Part shown: in pieces, positions 11,201 through 18,043 of the stretch
Layout of the letters: each line of letters begins with the position of its first letter
How positions within the stretch are numbered: position 1 is the stretch's first letter
The notes under the pieces: generated by a model
The model's database searches: none
The model's input: the letters and a program-made list of their open reading frames with translations, nothing else
Told to the model about the DNA's origin: nothing
Position numbers and translations under genes: made by a program
Assembly (NCBI GenBank): GCA_964523105.1
Contig: CAZFZN010000001.1
Coordinates: 248,001 to 312,000, forward strand
DNA: 64,000 bases
Source: V1-33 sp964523105
Lineage (GTDB): Bacteria > Verrucomicrobiota > Verrucomicrobiia > Verrucomicrobiales > V1-33
Direction of reading: 5' to 3'

Positions 11201-12278
11201 CCTCCAGCTGTTTCACGGCCTCAGCGACCTTCTTGTTATCCGCCAGCATCTGCACATAGGCCTCGCGCAGCGCGCGGTCGCCGGGCGCGAGCGGCAGCAG
11301 TTCCTGCCATGTTTTCAAAGCCGTCTCCGTCTCGCCGAGTTCCGCCTGCACTTTGGCCAAACCGCGGCGCAGGGCGACGCGCTGCGGATGCTCTTTGATG
11401 AGCGCTTCGTACTTCTCGCGCAATTCCGTCACCGCGTCATCCTTGCGATACACCTGCTCGATCTGGGAGAGAATCTCGCGCTCCAGCCAGGAATCGCTGC
11501 CCACTCTTTCCAGACACTGCGAATAGGCCGAGATGGCGTTGTCGCGATTGCCCAGCTTCGACTCGATGTCGCCCGCGCGCAGGGTGCGCTGCACGTGTTT
11601 GTAAGGATCCTTCGTCTTCTCCAGCAGCGCCAGCACCGTCTTCAGCGCATCTTCAGTCTGCCCCTCACTGATTTGAATCTCCACCAGGTCCTCGTGCAAA
11701 TCCTCGTCGTCAGGATTTTCCGCCAGCAGCGCCTCCCACACTTTCGCCGCATCGCCGCTGCGACCCGCGCGCGCCAGGAGCCGGCCCTGCAATTGCCGCG
11801 CCTCTCGCGACGTCTCCTTGTTTGGCCTGGCGGCCAGCGCCTTCTCCAGGTCGGCCAGCGCCTTGTCCACATTCGACGCCCGCGATTCCGCCAGCGCCTT
11901 CTGAAACCACGCCTCGGCATTCCCCGGGTCCTTCTCCAGCGCTTTGGCAAACAACTCCAGCGCCCTGGCACTCGCATTCTGCCGCATGTGGAAAAACGCC
12001 AGCACCAGCCGGTGCCCGGTCGTCGCCTCCTCCGCCTCCGCCCGTTGCGTCAGGTATTTCTCCAGTTCATCCAGCGTCTGCGTGTCGAGCCACGCATTAT
12101 AAAAGCGGTCGAACAGATAACCGCCCGTGGGCCGCTTCACCAGAGCCTCGTAATAACGCAATGCCCTTGCCTGCGCCTCTTCCAGTGACGGCGGCGGATC
12201 GGCAGGAGCATTTTGACCAAATGAAAACGGAGCGCCCGCAAGCGCGAGCAACAGGGGAAGGAGACCAGGGTGCTTCAT
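2202..12278 (-). CDS. Giant exported TPR-repeat protein with C-terminal jelly-roll domain (3358 aa)
   Basis: An exported scaffold-like protein of unknown function. Residues 1-21 (MKHPGLLPLLLALAGAPFSF) form a signal peptide with a likely cut before Gln-Asn-Ala. From about residue 30 to 1000 there are many tetratricopeptide repeats (A-x-x-x-F-x-x-A-L-x-x-D-P patterns such as ELFAKALEKDPGNAEAWFQK). The long middle remains helical and Ala/Leu/Glu-rich with weaker repeats. About 250 residues from the end, a beta-rich module appears (WRYLDDGAVPPAGWHDLNFD, then VDDGCVAFLNGKEIKRYNLP and GTNFLAVEVHQ). It is related to the module in the LTD/CotH protein at 24236-30892. The frame is intact for over 10 kb. 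Both flanks are non-coding, so it is probably monocistronic. No catalytic motif was recognised. Long apparent frames on the opposite strand are codon-bias shadows. Confidence 0.88.
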   Translation of the reverse strand: MKHPGLLPLLLALAGAPFSFGQNAPADPPPSLEEAQARALRYYEALVKRPTGGYLFDRFYNAWLDTQTLDELEKYLTQRAEAEEATTGHRLVLAFFHMRQNASARALELFAKALEKDPGNAEAWFQKALAESRASNVDKALADLEKALAARPNKETSREARQLQGRLLARAGRSGDAAKVWEALLAENPDDEDLHEDLVEIQISEGQTEDALKTVLALLEKTKDPYKHVQRTLRAGDIESKLGNRDNAISAYSQCLERVGSDSWLEREILSQIEQVYRKDDAVTELREKYEALIKEHPQRVALRRGLAKVQAELGETETALKTWQELLPLAPGDRALREAYVQMLADNKKVAEAVKQLEALIRQEPNDPELLVQLAEFHWRADKKDDCLKTLQQFLTKADQSSETAALRVAALMERYELKDAALALYAETAQKFADRETALLGHAAALHRADKKDEARAAWRALAKGADGPRLSAIARGVAAREEHALAEELLAARLAEFTGDSTFLQFYCETALRAEKESAAVAPARALLNLAKDTVSLDSALANAVRVLDRAKQTETLRKELQAAASPTIPEKCLLAELLDKNSESKKAEAVLREVAAADPVIGHAALVRVQSARGEFKNAAESQEALVKAPGGRKAVHIQRLVELYERAGQNEKALSWAAEWKKAAPGSVLVWIRESDLLAASGKPADALRVMRQAAAQFPGDEEIRLRLGEAFRTEGKFADAARIYTMLFEDAKDTANKVKYAGELAKTAEMSGSMSNLLEEFEERRKGNRGSILPLLALAEIHRAAGNYEGRRQALLEANRVKQGDPELLMEIARIEESEGKYESALETLQEVKKLDKTGRADERIIRVLFVSGRDQEALQMFFRNAGGEKMDPRAAEEMVLDLTQMGLWEEAASILQKLTPLHPGDYRLGFLYAGALIELEKLEEATAELLRLLEIKNEMVLPKTAGNAQQQQLSSSSQFYYDEFTGVNRAGAQLLAKLPPGTGDMLSFRAVLNNAKNFQQNRRSSSPFYSRNNSLPDSLERLSDAVLMHCLLLGADLTAEQKSALWKEVAVRARLPRELLGPDGVPQEKLDEKELEKLATAPDASPALFAFYIYSTRPKDPAVAVRAWDTFKDSHPLLAWRMLGALAQEKDEDKLRPFREATERVKNWPGTPALEDFQFLLQMGGGPGTKEKDLPPAVMELAAAVAGRAVEWQQSLTAGTDEQKQVAQRLAQFRSGFLELTDVKAWVAFLEEELERTMQAAPPAEKVKLSLPRVLAWPMGNAGELPGRSAFLWPGYTEERLNIRMGAGSSHSFGGYSSSTPDEERLARLKEALALAKHPGVRIGLRLMIDPKDGAAVLEEIKSVPQPGLYHYALRASWEREQERVAEALKILQQAAALPGLTEREKVAVDEFILTLALETDENSNALTNAKVEPLTAAAKEAAVRLGALATVPNDFQRVAGMMAALGMTAESKALYARANPAQQRQQQVRSRLANFYGSGNAQNQAAQLLEKGRRDLALRIITRELKNLARSSRNVEDYYVRPWTQLVTRFGLEPALQSAFQISAEEKNTEKLRRSAFVLSVLGNNTGALALWEKVLAADPASEQALMRVLQAALMEDFPKAQRMIAAVPPEQYGVTGMILARLVSGYDTSGIYSSIDTSGVMKLGVEMLERLKPEDWGKAYTGWAQNMAMNFARTGRINRSTSLPSLLVVPRPAEWNNINAATYKKAMDARQELLDRFLAAALKIPGSAREAAATIAALRIANGAKEEDQVPVIREAMKLAVSGPQGPYPQNSGGSTSYGGSGNEIAIPEPEAFLARHAFATGKPELLDEVDREMKALIEEGSKKRSPDGPPAGIVRIGNDDATLTTRYRTLYFGTEKEVMDLLRKTNWPNNGLPEVFTAMERRKIEPGLAALVEAEIKRNRYSGNNMAGSMTRLLLKVKSQKEAAEFLGKVAEAYLGPEAKRAASAGSGNSQAYYFLYCFTDRGDAAQQFFLTDQYWRHYGRFLSPSRSVTYGSEWKISGRDLFAKPDAPETLATLKVSPFLTDVAAFNPLPRVRERTLFESCGETIGKFDAKVKEEIVKALEPDAQQFGTAMLLAYLKNDKPGAALLDAVAAHEEEFKKLPPDKGAAWAWLHARITADVKPDTLQQPLKSLLAWLEKFTEVKGDPKQPGGGGALLDQFLAAKSFKDLGVEYHDLDSWTPSVFGKMLAGSPERAGELWKKLRVLQGALMKTGGGSYGYYIENPVANLLRNRITAWGNAPGPEVLIELRGMLDAWQSPEGFPLPFTMLNDPIIRALFNAGRAKDKDGKDGPAGVERVVKAMSEHLEEKQGILVVSQLESVLYELKVHEKAELQEQVKRIAAAVPDSWAHGVLADALEQRMRAYPALKERENESKAAEAARSKASKDGRPPAEIAALADPGVIRRRLLDQGIAERAKLPAYQEKFVALGEDRNVNVNVRAGVLMHGLEHDWSMEPVVVMAALRVQAESWRAGALLNESQLGEILRRLTQWLTRPGVTAPADLKPLLRETVGAWRAALRKPNGRSYNSRGYAAAPLLDLAVILDDDETIAGILSAVPDQLSAHWLVRLLGAGKTEAAARIVMNGKDSLLADNYYGGYEEALADKSQWHLTAAVQEKVPAFLESFQSPAHKALAAALLANFPDAPGLAPRDERMTAAAKLLPPPSPGASGDVTARAVAVLAGSDAARRAIAPQIAEAVQDITLSMLPDASDQSLAARRRMLLEAHLANCALAGDFDYVKRELTGLIKLRSNNDYNAARMLGTVAAKLIKTTNAALDGMSEEQRGKNRAMWAELIFGPAWYGSYADSTGYPDMYPLHARLLHVVMLYARDDKMEEFRALFAKQSAELRERLSTTWRQFDYNDVARHLTGWPWPKDEQSLTAERSRLTMRLVQTPLGCPGFDRSGSATWMRDRIKQNWLLRQDIYAIADLWKKPAGVVSRHGGLPAIEFAELYREDGQPEKTLEWLKVAASQRNPGAGAAQYFDNLHGEAIVLRRMGRPADALTALQSAAPEMLQHPDFKGERRAYYERSLNELDTEVLLASGTEKALAGLIERVSKAPDTEKTLGQFAVMTESLAGEAAKDKRWAEAADWHSLCSIALVRLEAMNKDRADRDRATSHLERAARALVECGAPSPDFLNLVPRGAKWRYLDDGAVPPAGWHDLNFDDSKWPEGPAPLGFGDPGMGTETKPGGSDASNRAITTVFRHTFEIKDPAAIRDLEFIYRVDDGCVAFLNGKEIKRYNLPESGGIDHETRALKSISAGDETRYHSPEKVDPALLRSGTNFLAVEVHQDKPTSSDLAFDAALRANVRPLEEVHADYWKRTMSPAVAGFWEKLPESFRKPMQAAPESKSSDKTE

Positions 12279-12896
12279 GGCGGGCCGAGTGTGGGCAGAC
12301 TCCCACCCCGTGTCCAGTGCCGGGTTTGGGGGGAATGCGGAATCCCGGCGTCAGGCAACGCATCCGGAATCCCAACAAGTTTGACGGAGGGACGCTGAAG
12401 TCAAGGCGACGCGGGAGAACAGCCTGCCGGCGAATTACTGCATTCAGCTATCGACTCGCCAATGGCCGGCATGGATCGGTCGTCGTGCGGATGATGCAGG
12501 CGGAGCAAAGAATCCGTGCGGTGATCCCTGCACTCGACTCGGCCCACTGTGGATCTGTCCGGCTCGCATGACCCCGGCCGAACGCAGAGCCATGAAGATT
12601 CGCTTCGCCCAGCGGGTTCCGGCTGCTGCCGGGCTCCGCCGACGGCACCGGCATTGAGAATGCCATGCGAGCGCTGCCTTTTGAGCAGTTCACCGCGACC
12701 CGCTCCGCGCGCAAGGAATTCGCCCCGGCATTGCGCTCCTGTGGGCTGGGTCGTGATGAGGGCTTTTGCTTCACGCGACATGGACTGGAGAAATCTTCGC
12801 GGCATTCCCATTCCCTCCGTTCCGGCAACCCTGCCGGAATGTGACGGGCCGGGAGAATGTTTTGGACACCCCCGGCAACTTTGTTGGAACGCTCCG
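12279..12896. other. Intergenic stretch of about 618 bases without a supported gene
   Basis: It lies between kdpA (its stop at 12897) and the start of the TPR gene, both on the minus strand. The short open frames here have no recognisable family, no ribosome binding site and biased composition, so I call none. Nothing resembling KdpB or KdpC is visible. The only structure noted is a perfect 8-bp hairpin with a 4-base loop (12820-12827 with 12832-12839), about 58 bases after the kdpA stop and without a T-run. Confidence 0.6.
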
Positions 12897-14633
12897 TTAG
12901 AACAGCTGCCCGCCGGCGTTGAGCAGGTGCTCGACGATGGGGCCGAGGGCGAGGGCCGGGAGGAAGTTGAGGGCGCCGATGAGCACGACGGTGCCGATGA
13001 GCAGGATGACGAAGGTCCAGCCGTTGACGGGGAAAGTGCCCGGTCCTTCCGGCGTGACTTTCTTTTTCACCAGCGACCCGGCGAGGGCCATGATGGGAAT
13101 GATCATGAGGAAGCGTCCGATGAGCATCGCGAGGCCGAGGGTCACGTTGTAATGCGGGTCGCCGTTGGCGGGATTGGCGGTCAGGCCGGCGAAGGCGCTG
13201 CCGTTGTTGCCGGTGGCGGAGCTGTAGGCATAGAGAATCTCGCTGAAGCCGTGAGGGCCGGCGTTGTTCAGGCCCGCGAGACCCCAGTCACTGACGACGG
13301 CCCACGCCGTGAAGCCGAGAATCGACAGGCACAGCACCAGCAGTGAGAGCATGGCCATCTTCACATCGAAGGCATGGATTTTCTTGCCGAGATACTCCGG
13401 TGTGCGGCCGACCATGAGTCCGGCAATGAAGACGGCGAGAATGACAAAGACCAGCATGCCGTAAAGTCCCGCGCCGACGCCGCCGAAGACGACTTCGCCG
13501 AGCTGCATCATGAACAGCGGCACCAGTCCGCCGAGCGACGTGAAGGAATCGTGCATGGAATTCACCGCACCGCAGGAGGCTGAAGTCGTGATGGTGGCGA
13601 AGAGTGAGGAATTAAAGAGGCCGAAGCGCACCTCCTTGCCTTCCATATTGCCATCCGCAGCGGCGACGCCGAGGGCATGGTGCGAGGGATTGCCCTGAAC
13701 TTCAGCCCACCAGCAGAAGAGCGCGCCGCCGGCAAAGAGAATCATCATCGCCGCCCACACCGCCCAGCCGTGGCGCTGATTTTTCGTCATGCGGCCCAGA
13801 TAGTAGGTGAGCGCGCTGCCGATGGAGAAGATGGACAGCATCTGGATGAAGTTGGAAAGCGGCGTCGGGTTTTCATAAGGATGCGACGCGTTGGCATTGA
13901 CGAAGCCGCCGCCGTTGGTGCCGAGCATCTTGATGGCAACCTGCGAAGCCATCGGCCCCTGCGCGATCGCTTGCGTCTGCACTTCGCCCGCGGGTTCGAT
14001 CAGTTGCGCCGTCTCGGCAGGCTTGAAGTTCTGGATCATTCCCTGCGACATCAGAAACACCGCATAGACCACGCAGACCGGCAGCAGCAGGTAGTAAGTC
14101 ACACGCACGAGGTCCACCCAAAAGTTCCCGAGCGTGGAAGCCGTGTGCCGCGCGATGCCGCGCACGAGCGCCGCCGCGATGGCGATGCCGACGGCGGACG
14201 AGACGAAATTATGAATGGTCAGGCCGACCATTTGTGAGAAGTAGGACATCGTCCCTTCGCCGCCATAGCTCTGCCAGTTGGTGTTGGTCGTGAAGCTGAC
14301 GGCGGTGTTGAACGCGAGGTGATCGCTGAGGCCAGGGAGACCCTGCGGATTGAGCGGCAGTAAATGCTGGAAACGGAGGATGAGGTAGGTGAACACCACC
14401 CCCGCGAGGCTGAACAGCAGCATGGCCAGCGTGTAGCGCTTCCAGTCGTGCTCCGTTGCGGAGTCCACGCCCATGAGACGATAAGTGACGCGCTCCAGCG
14501 GCTTGATTACCGGATCGAGAAACGTCCGCCCGTTCGCGTCGAGCACGCGCGTGAGATAAATGCCGAGCGGTTTGGTGATGAGGGCGAGCAGCCCGATGAA
14601 GAGGGCCAGTTGCGCCCAGTCGTTGGCGTGCAT
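12897..14633 (-). CDS. kdpA: Potassium-transporting ATPase potassium-binding subunit KdpA
   Basis: The K+-selective channel-like subunit of the high-affinity KdpFABC pump in the inner membrane. At 578 residues it is full length. The four selectivity-filter regions are all visible in order: SFTTNTNWQSYGG, MLGTNGGGFVNANASHP, TTSASCGAVNSMHDS and AYSSATGNNGSAF. The N-terminus (QLALFIGLLALITKPLGIYL) and the final GPIVEHLL segment are typical. kdpF precedes it by 12 bases, with another tiny membrane-protein gene before that. The oddity is that kdpB, which normally follows directly, is absent: about 600 bases of non-coding DNA and then the TPR gene follow. KdpA cannot pump without KdpB and KdpC, so these must be encoded elsewhere if the system works. 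Confidence 0.97.
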   Translation of the reverse strand: MHANDWAQLALFIGLLALITKPLGIYLTRVLDANGRTFLDPVIKPLERVTYRLMGVDSATEHDWKRYTLAMLLFSLAGVVFTYLILRFQHLLPLNPQGLPGLSDHLAFNTAVSFTTNTNWQSYGGEGTMSYFSQMVGLTIHNFVSSAVGIAIAAALVRGIARHTASTLGNFWVDLVRVTYYLLLPVCVVYAVFLMSQGMIQNFKPAETAQLIEPAGEVQTQAIAQGPMASQVAIKMLGTNGGGFVNANASHPYENPTPLSNFIQMLSIFSIGSALTYYLGRMTKNQRHGWAVWAAMMILFAGGALFCWWAEVQGNPSHHALGVAAADGNMEGKEVRFGLFNSSLFATITTSASCGAVNSMHDSFTSLGGLVPLFMMQLGEVVFGGVGAGLYGMLVFVILAVFIAGLMVGRTPEYLGKKIHAFDVKMAMLSLLVLCLSILGFTAWAVVSDWGLAGLNNAGPHGFSEILYAYSSATGNNGSAFAGLTANPANGDPHYNVTLGLAMLIGRFLMIIPIMALAGSLVKKKVTPEGPGTFPVNGWTFVILLIGTVVLIGALNFLPALALGPIVEHLLNAGGQLF

Positions 14634-14645
14634 GGTGGTGTCAGG

Positions 14646-14729
14646 TTAGAATTTTTCCGGCCGGAGCATGGCCGCGAGGAGATAGATGAAGAGCGCGAGG
14701 GCGATGAGCCCGGCGAGGGTGGTTTCCAT
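14646..14729 (-). CDS. kdpF: KdpF small subunit (27 aa)
   Basis: Translation gives a 27-residue single-span peptide that begins METTLAGLIALALFIYLLAA and ends MLRPEKF. This is the classic KdpF pattern: one hydrophobic helix with Tyr-Leu, then a Leu-Arg-Pro-Glu-Lys/Arg-Phe tail. KdpF is a lipid-like peptide that stabilises the Kdp complex in the membrane. It ends 12 bases before the kdpA start, the normal operon order. The identification rests on this pattern plus position. Confidence 0.88.
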   Translation of the reverse strand: METTLAGLIALALFIYLLAAMLRPEKF

Positions 14730-14742
14730 GGCATGAAGCGGG

Positions 14743-14826
14743 TTAGAGTTTGTCGCAGCAGCGGACGTAGAGCGCGCCGGCGAGGAAAAAGGCGGCGAGG
14801 ATGCCGAGGTAGAGGAGATCGTTCAT
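14743..14826 (-). CDS. Tiny membrane protein upstream of kdpF (27 aa)
   Basis: An ATG-started frame of 27 codons, beginning MNDLLYLGILAAFFLAGALY and ending VRCCDKL. It is a single hydrophobic helix with a short charged tail, 13 bases upstream of kdpF on the same strand. Small genes with a similar ending (Tyr-Val-Arg-x-Cys-Asp-Lys/Arg-Leu) precede kdpF in many kdp operons; this is from memory of the family and was not searched. It may be a further small Kdp-associated subunit. The pattern, position and size argue against chance, but no experiment on this family is known to me. Confidence 0.7.
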   Translation of the reverse strand: MNDLLYLGILAAFFLAGALYVRCCDKL

Positions 14827-14951
14827 GGTGATCGGTTCGCTGTTGGATCACCGTCATCATACCTCGTGGAACCACCCCCGCGAATAAACAGAGGCCCGTG
14901 CAGCATCAAAAATGTATAAACGCCGGGCGCTCGCCGGCCCCTCTGATGTTT

Positions 14952-14994
14952 CTGGAGCGGAACTGCGGAGCATGGGGACACCGCGACACTCCAG
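14952..14994. repeat. Short imperfect inverted repeat upstream of the kdp genes
   Basis: In the 216-base gap between the kdp genes and the proline-rich membrane protein, ctggag (14952-14957) pairs with ctccag (14989-14994). Partial complementarity continues inside (gcgg with ccgc). The surrounding G+C-rich sequence has the look of an interspersed palindromic element, but only this copy was found. Confidence 0.3.
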
Positions 14995-15042
14995 CAGAGT
15001 GCCGGCCTCCGGTTGGGAGCACGGCGGCAGCCGGGAGCAGAC

Positions 15043-16422
15043 TTAAGCCCGCGGCAGCACTTCGCCGAGCTGGCGCAGGGATTCCCCGGGCGTGGCGTCA
15101 TCGGCCAGCCTGCGGTGCGCGCGGTCGAGCAGCAGCACCAGCAGGTCCACGGCGACGACGGCGATCAGCATCAGGTTTGCGAAATAGTGAATGACCATCG
15201 TGATCGTCTGCGACACGGAGATGACGTCCTTCTCATTCAAATAAATCAACAGCAACAGGGCTCCGGCGGCATTCAGTCCTGAGAGGAGATGACGGGAACG
15301 CCTCACCACGGCACTGGCGTCATCGGGCGGCAGCGGCACGCCGAGGCGCCGGCCTTTGATGACAATGCTCAACGGCGCCGCCAGCAGGCAGAGAACGCCG
15401 ATGAAGATAAGCGCGTCGGCCTGGAACTGGTCCACCACGCTGAGAATAATGAACCACGGGACGGAAATGGTGAGGGCGAGCAGAATGCTGCCCCATCCGC
15501 AGACGATGGAGGCGGGAATGAGGGTCTTGGCGGCGAGTGAGGCCCGCAGCACACCGTTGAAGAGACCGTAGAAGAGCGGGATCGCGTTCATGAAGATCAC
15601 GAGAATGACGAGGCCGCGCAATTCATTCTTCACCTCTTCAGCCTGACCAGTTTGGCCAGGAAGCATCTCCGCGAACTGCCCCGCGGCACCCTGCTCCAGA
15701 TGTTTGAAGTCCATCAGTCCGCTCCAGGGAATGAGCATGGCGATCAGTTGCGGACCAAGCAGAATAGTGATGGCCAGGACTCCGAACTTCCGTGAAGTGC
15801 GGAAGTCGCGCCAGTGCCGCGCCGCCATGACCGTGCAGGCGAAACTCGCAATGAGCGCGAGGAACATGGCGATCATGACGCCGTTGATGACGCGCACATT
15901 CGCTTCGCCATAGCGGGTTATTTGCTGCTCCATGATCTCATCGTATTTCTTGTTGAACTCCGCCTCGCTGAAATCGGGCTGCAGTTTCTGCACCTGCTTG
16001 AACTGCGCTTCGCGCGTGGCGGGATCCGACAACTGCGCCTGCAGTGTCAGGGGGTCGAAGCAGCGCTTGACCACCAGAATCGCGGTGAGCACGCAGGCCA
16101 TCATGAGCAGGGCACGACGCCAGACAATGAGTGCGCTCATGCGCGGAGTCTGCCCGTGGAGCGCGGGCTGCTCGTGCGGTTCCGGCGTGATGCGGGCAAA
16201 ATCGCTGACATAAAACCGCCGCCCGAAGGTCTTGAAGTCGCTGCCCAGCTGCTGCCAGTCCATTGATTTGGCGGCGGAGAGAAACTTGTCCGTCATCGCC
16301 GGGCCGGGAGGCTGGGGCGGAGGGGAAACCGGAGGGGCTGGCGGCGGAACGACCGGCGGCACCGGCGGAGGAACGGGGGGCGGAACATTGTTTCCTGGCA
16401 GCGGTGGCGGAGGAGTATCCAT
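15043..16422 (-). CDS. Proline-rich N-terminus, polytopic membrane protein of unknown function
   Basis: A 459-residue protein not recognised as a named family. Residues 1-40 are almost entirely Pro with Val and Gly, a flexible cytosolic tail seen in many Verrucomicrobiota membrane proteins. A soluble stretch follows (SMDWQQLGSDFKTFGRRFYV). A membrane segment comes at about residues 104-120, then a charged loop of about 60 residues (about 120-178), then about six more hydrophobic segments in the C-terminal half. No catalytic or transport signature is visible. The start is the ATG at 16420-16422; the ribosome binding site is weak. It runs divergently from the di-heme peroxidase gene and upstream of the kdp cluster on the same strand, with a 216-base gap, so co-transcription is uncertain. 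Confidence 0.8.
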   Translation of the reverse strand: MDTPPPPLPGNNVPPPVPPPVPPVVPPPAPPVSPPPQPPGPAMTDKFLSAAKSMDWQQLGSDFKTFGRRFYVSDFARITPEPHEQPALHGQTPRMSALIVWRRALLMMACVLTAILVVKRCFDPLTLQAQLSDPATREAQFKQVQKLQPDFSEAEFNKKYDEIMEQQITRYGEANVRVINGVMIAMFLALIASFACTVMAARHWRDFRTSRKFGVLAITILLGPQLIAMLIPWSGLMDFKHLEQGAAGQFAEMLPGQTGQAEEVKNELRGLVILVIFMNAIPLFYGLFNGVLRASLAAKTLIPASIVCGWGSILLALTISVPWFIILSVVDQFQADALIFIGVLCLLAAPLSIVIKGRRLGVPLPPDDASAVVRRSRHLLSGLNAAGALLLLIYLNEKDVISVSQTITMVIHYFANLMLIAVVAVDLLVLLLDRAHRRLADDATPGESLRQLGEVLPRA

Positions 16423-16512
16423 GCGAAGGCAGTTGGTTACTGAAAGGGAATAAGCGGCGGCGCGTGCTTCGCGAGAACTATTTCCGTGCCGTCGCGGTCC
16501 AGGATTTTACCC

Positions 16513-16555
16513 CTGCTTTACAAAACTTGGCAGGCGGCGACATGGCTGCTTTACA
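16513..16555. promoter_or_regulatory. Direct repeat upstream of the peroxidase gene, possible operator
   Basis: The decamer ctgctttaca occurs at 16513-16522 and again at 16546-16555. The 33-base spacing is about three helical turns, and the second copy lies 24 bases before the start of the peroxidase gene. Same-face spacing is what a regulator binding site would show, but a chance repeat is quite possible. Confidence 0.25.
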
Positions 16556-16579
16556 CAGCGGGACGAAAAGGGGCGCGTT

Positions 16580-17962
16580 ATGAAAACGAACCCCCGTAAA
16601 TCCCAATCCGGCACCGCCTCTGCAGTCGCCGCTCTGCTCCTCACGCTCTCCGCCGCGGTTGCTCAACTGCCCGACGGCTCGTCGCTCCAAATCACGCCGG
16701 GAACTGACTCCGTGGCCCACTACCTTGACGTCACCGATCCCGGCAATCACACCTGGCTGCTCCAGACTTCCCCGGACTTCACCAACTGGACAACCGGGGA
16801 CACCTGCAAGGTCCATAACGGAAAGTTCCGCCTCGCCGTCAGTGCGGGAAGTGCACCGCAGCGGCAGTTTTACCGCGCCGTGTATGATCCCGCGCAGCAG
16901 GCCGGTCTGAGCACAGTGAACAATGCTCTGCTGCTGCCGGCTACGCCTTTCGACTACACCCCGGCGCTGCCCCCGCGTTTTCTCCAGCAGCCGGTTTTGG
17001 GTCAGGACAACATGCCTGTGAACAATCCCACGACGGATGCCGGCGCGGCATTGGGCCGGGTGCTCTTTTATGACAAGCGGCTCTCCCGCAACGGGAGCAT
17101 CGCCTGCTCATCCTGCCATCAGCAGGCGCACGGATTCTCCGATCCGGCCAGATTCAGCACCGGTTTCGAGGGCGGCCTGACAGGACGCAACAGCATGGGG
17201 CTGGCCAATGCCCGGTGGTATCAGCGCCGCGCCTTCTTCTGGGACGAGCGCGCCGCCACGCTGGAGTTTCAGGTGCTGCAGCCAATTCAAAACGCTGTGG
17301 AGATGGGCTTGACTCTCACGGAACTGGAAACGCGTGTGGCGGCTGAGCCGTATTATCAGACGCTCTTCACCGATGCCTTCGGCACCCCGGAGGTCACCAG
17401 CGATCGCATCAGCCGGGCTCTCGCCCAGTTCGTGCGCTCCATTATTTCCACGCAGACGAAGTTCGATGCCGGCGTACCGGTGAACTTCGCCAACTTCACT
17501 GCTCAGGAGAACCAGGGCAGGCAGTTGTTCACCGGTCAGGCCGGATGCGCCGCCTGCCACGGCACTGACAATTTTGTTCCCGGCCCCGCCATCTTCAACA
17601 ACGGCCTCGAAAACCCCTACACGGACAAAGGCGTGGGCGAAATCACCGGCCGCGCCCAGGACGAAGGCCTGTTCAAAGTCCCCTCGCTGCGCAACATCGC
17701 CCTCACCGCCCCTTACATGCACGACGGACGCTTCGCCACCCTGGAGCAGGTCATCGAGCACTATAACAGCGGTGTGGTCAATCACCCGAACCTCTCGCCC
17801 CCACTCCGCAATCCTCCGGGCACACCCGGCGCCGGCCAGCCGCGGCGGCTGAATCTGACCAACGGTCAGAAAGCCGCGCTCGCCGCCTTCCTGCGCACGC
17901 TCACCGACACCAGCCTGCCCGCGGACCCGAAGTTCTCCGATCCCTTCAACTACGGGAACTGA
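16580..17962 (+). CDS. Di-heme cytochrome c peroxidase/MauG family protein
   Basis: A periplasmic di-heme enzyme that would reduce hydrogen peroxide or oxidise a partner using two c-type hemes. Residues 1-29 are a signal peptide (AAVAQ cut region). Residues 40-105 form a small beta domain with the WLLQTSPDFTNW motif common in secreted Verrucomicrobiota proteins. The catalytic part has heme motif CSSCH at 176-180 and CAACH at 323-327. LGRVLFYDKRLSRNGSIAC before the first heme and the PSLRNIALTAPYMHDGRFATLEQ block after the second (likely axial Met380) are typical. At 460 residues it is longer than classical CcpA because of the N-terminal domain. A run reading aaaagggg shortly before the start may be the ribosome binding site. 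MauG-like oxidase and peroxidase functions cannot be separated here. Confidence 0.92.
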   Translation: MKTNPRKSQSGTASAVAALLLTLSAAVAQLPDGSSLQITPGTDSVAHYLDVTDPGNHTWLLQTSPDFTNWTTGDTCKVHNGKFRLAVSAGSAPQRQFYRAVYDPAQQAGLSTVNNALLLPATPFDYTPALPPRFLQQPVLGQDNMPVNNPTTDAGAALGRVLFYDKRLSRNGSIACSSCHQQAHGFSDPARFSTGFEGGLTGRNSMGLANARWYQRRAFFWDERAATLEFQVLQPIQNAVEMGLTLTELETRVAAEPYYQTLFTDAFGTPEVTSDRISRALAQFVRSIISTQTKFDAGVPVNFANFTAQENQGRQLFTGQAGCAACHGTDNFVPGPAIFNNGLENPYTDKGVGEITGRAQDEGLFKVPSLRNIALTAPYMHDGRFATLEQVIEHYNSGVVNHPNLSPPLRNPPGTPGAGQPRRLNLTNGQKAALAAFLRTLTDTSLPADPKFSDPFNYGN

Positions 17963-18043
17963 AGAGCCCGGAAGCCGGTGACGGGTTTGGCTGAAAATCC
18001 GGGTTTCTCCGCGGGCATCCGCGGTAAAGGGCTGGGACTTAGC

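Noticed and set aside
12401..12828. Overlapping minus-strand open frames of 126-136 codons after kdpA, considered as a kdpB remnant
   Set aside because: No P-type ATPase motif (DKTGT, TGES) or membrane segment; the composition is that of non-coding GC-rich DNA.
12820..12839. Hairpin after kdpA as an intrinsic terminator
   Set aside because: The 8-bp stem is perfect, but no T-run follows on either strand, so it is noted only as structure.
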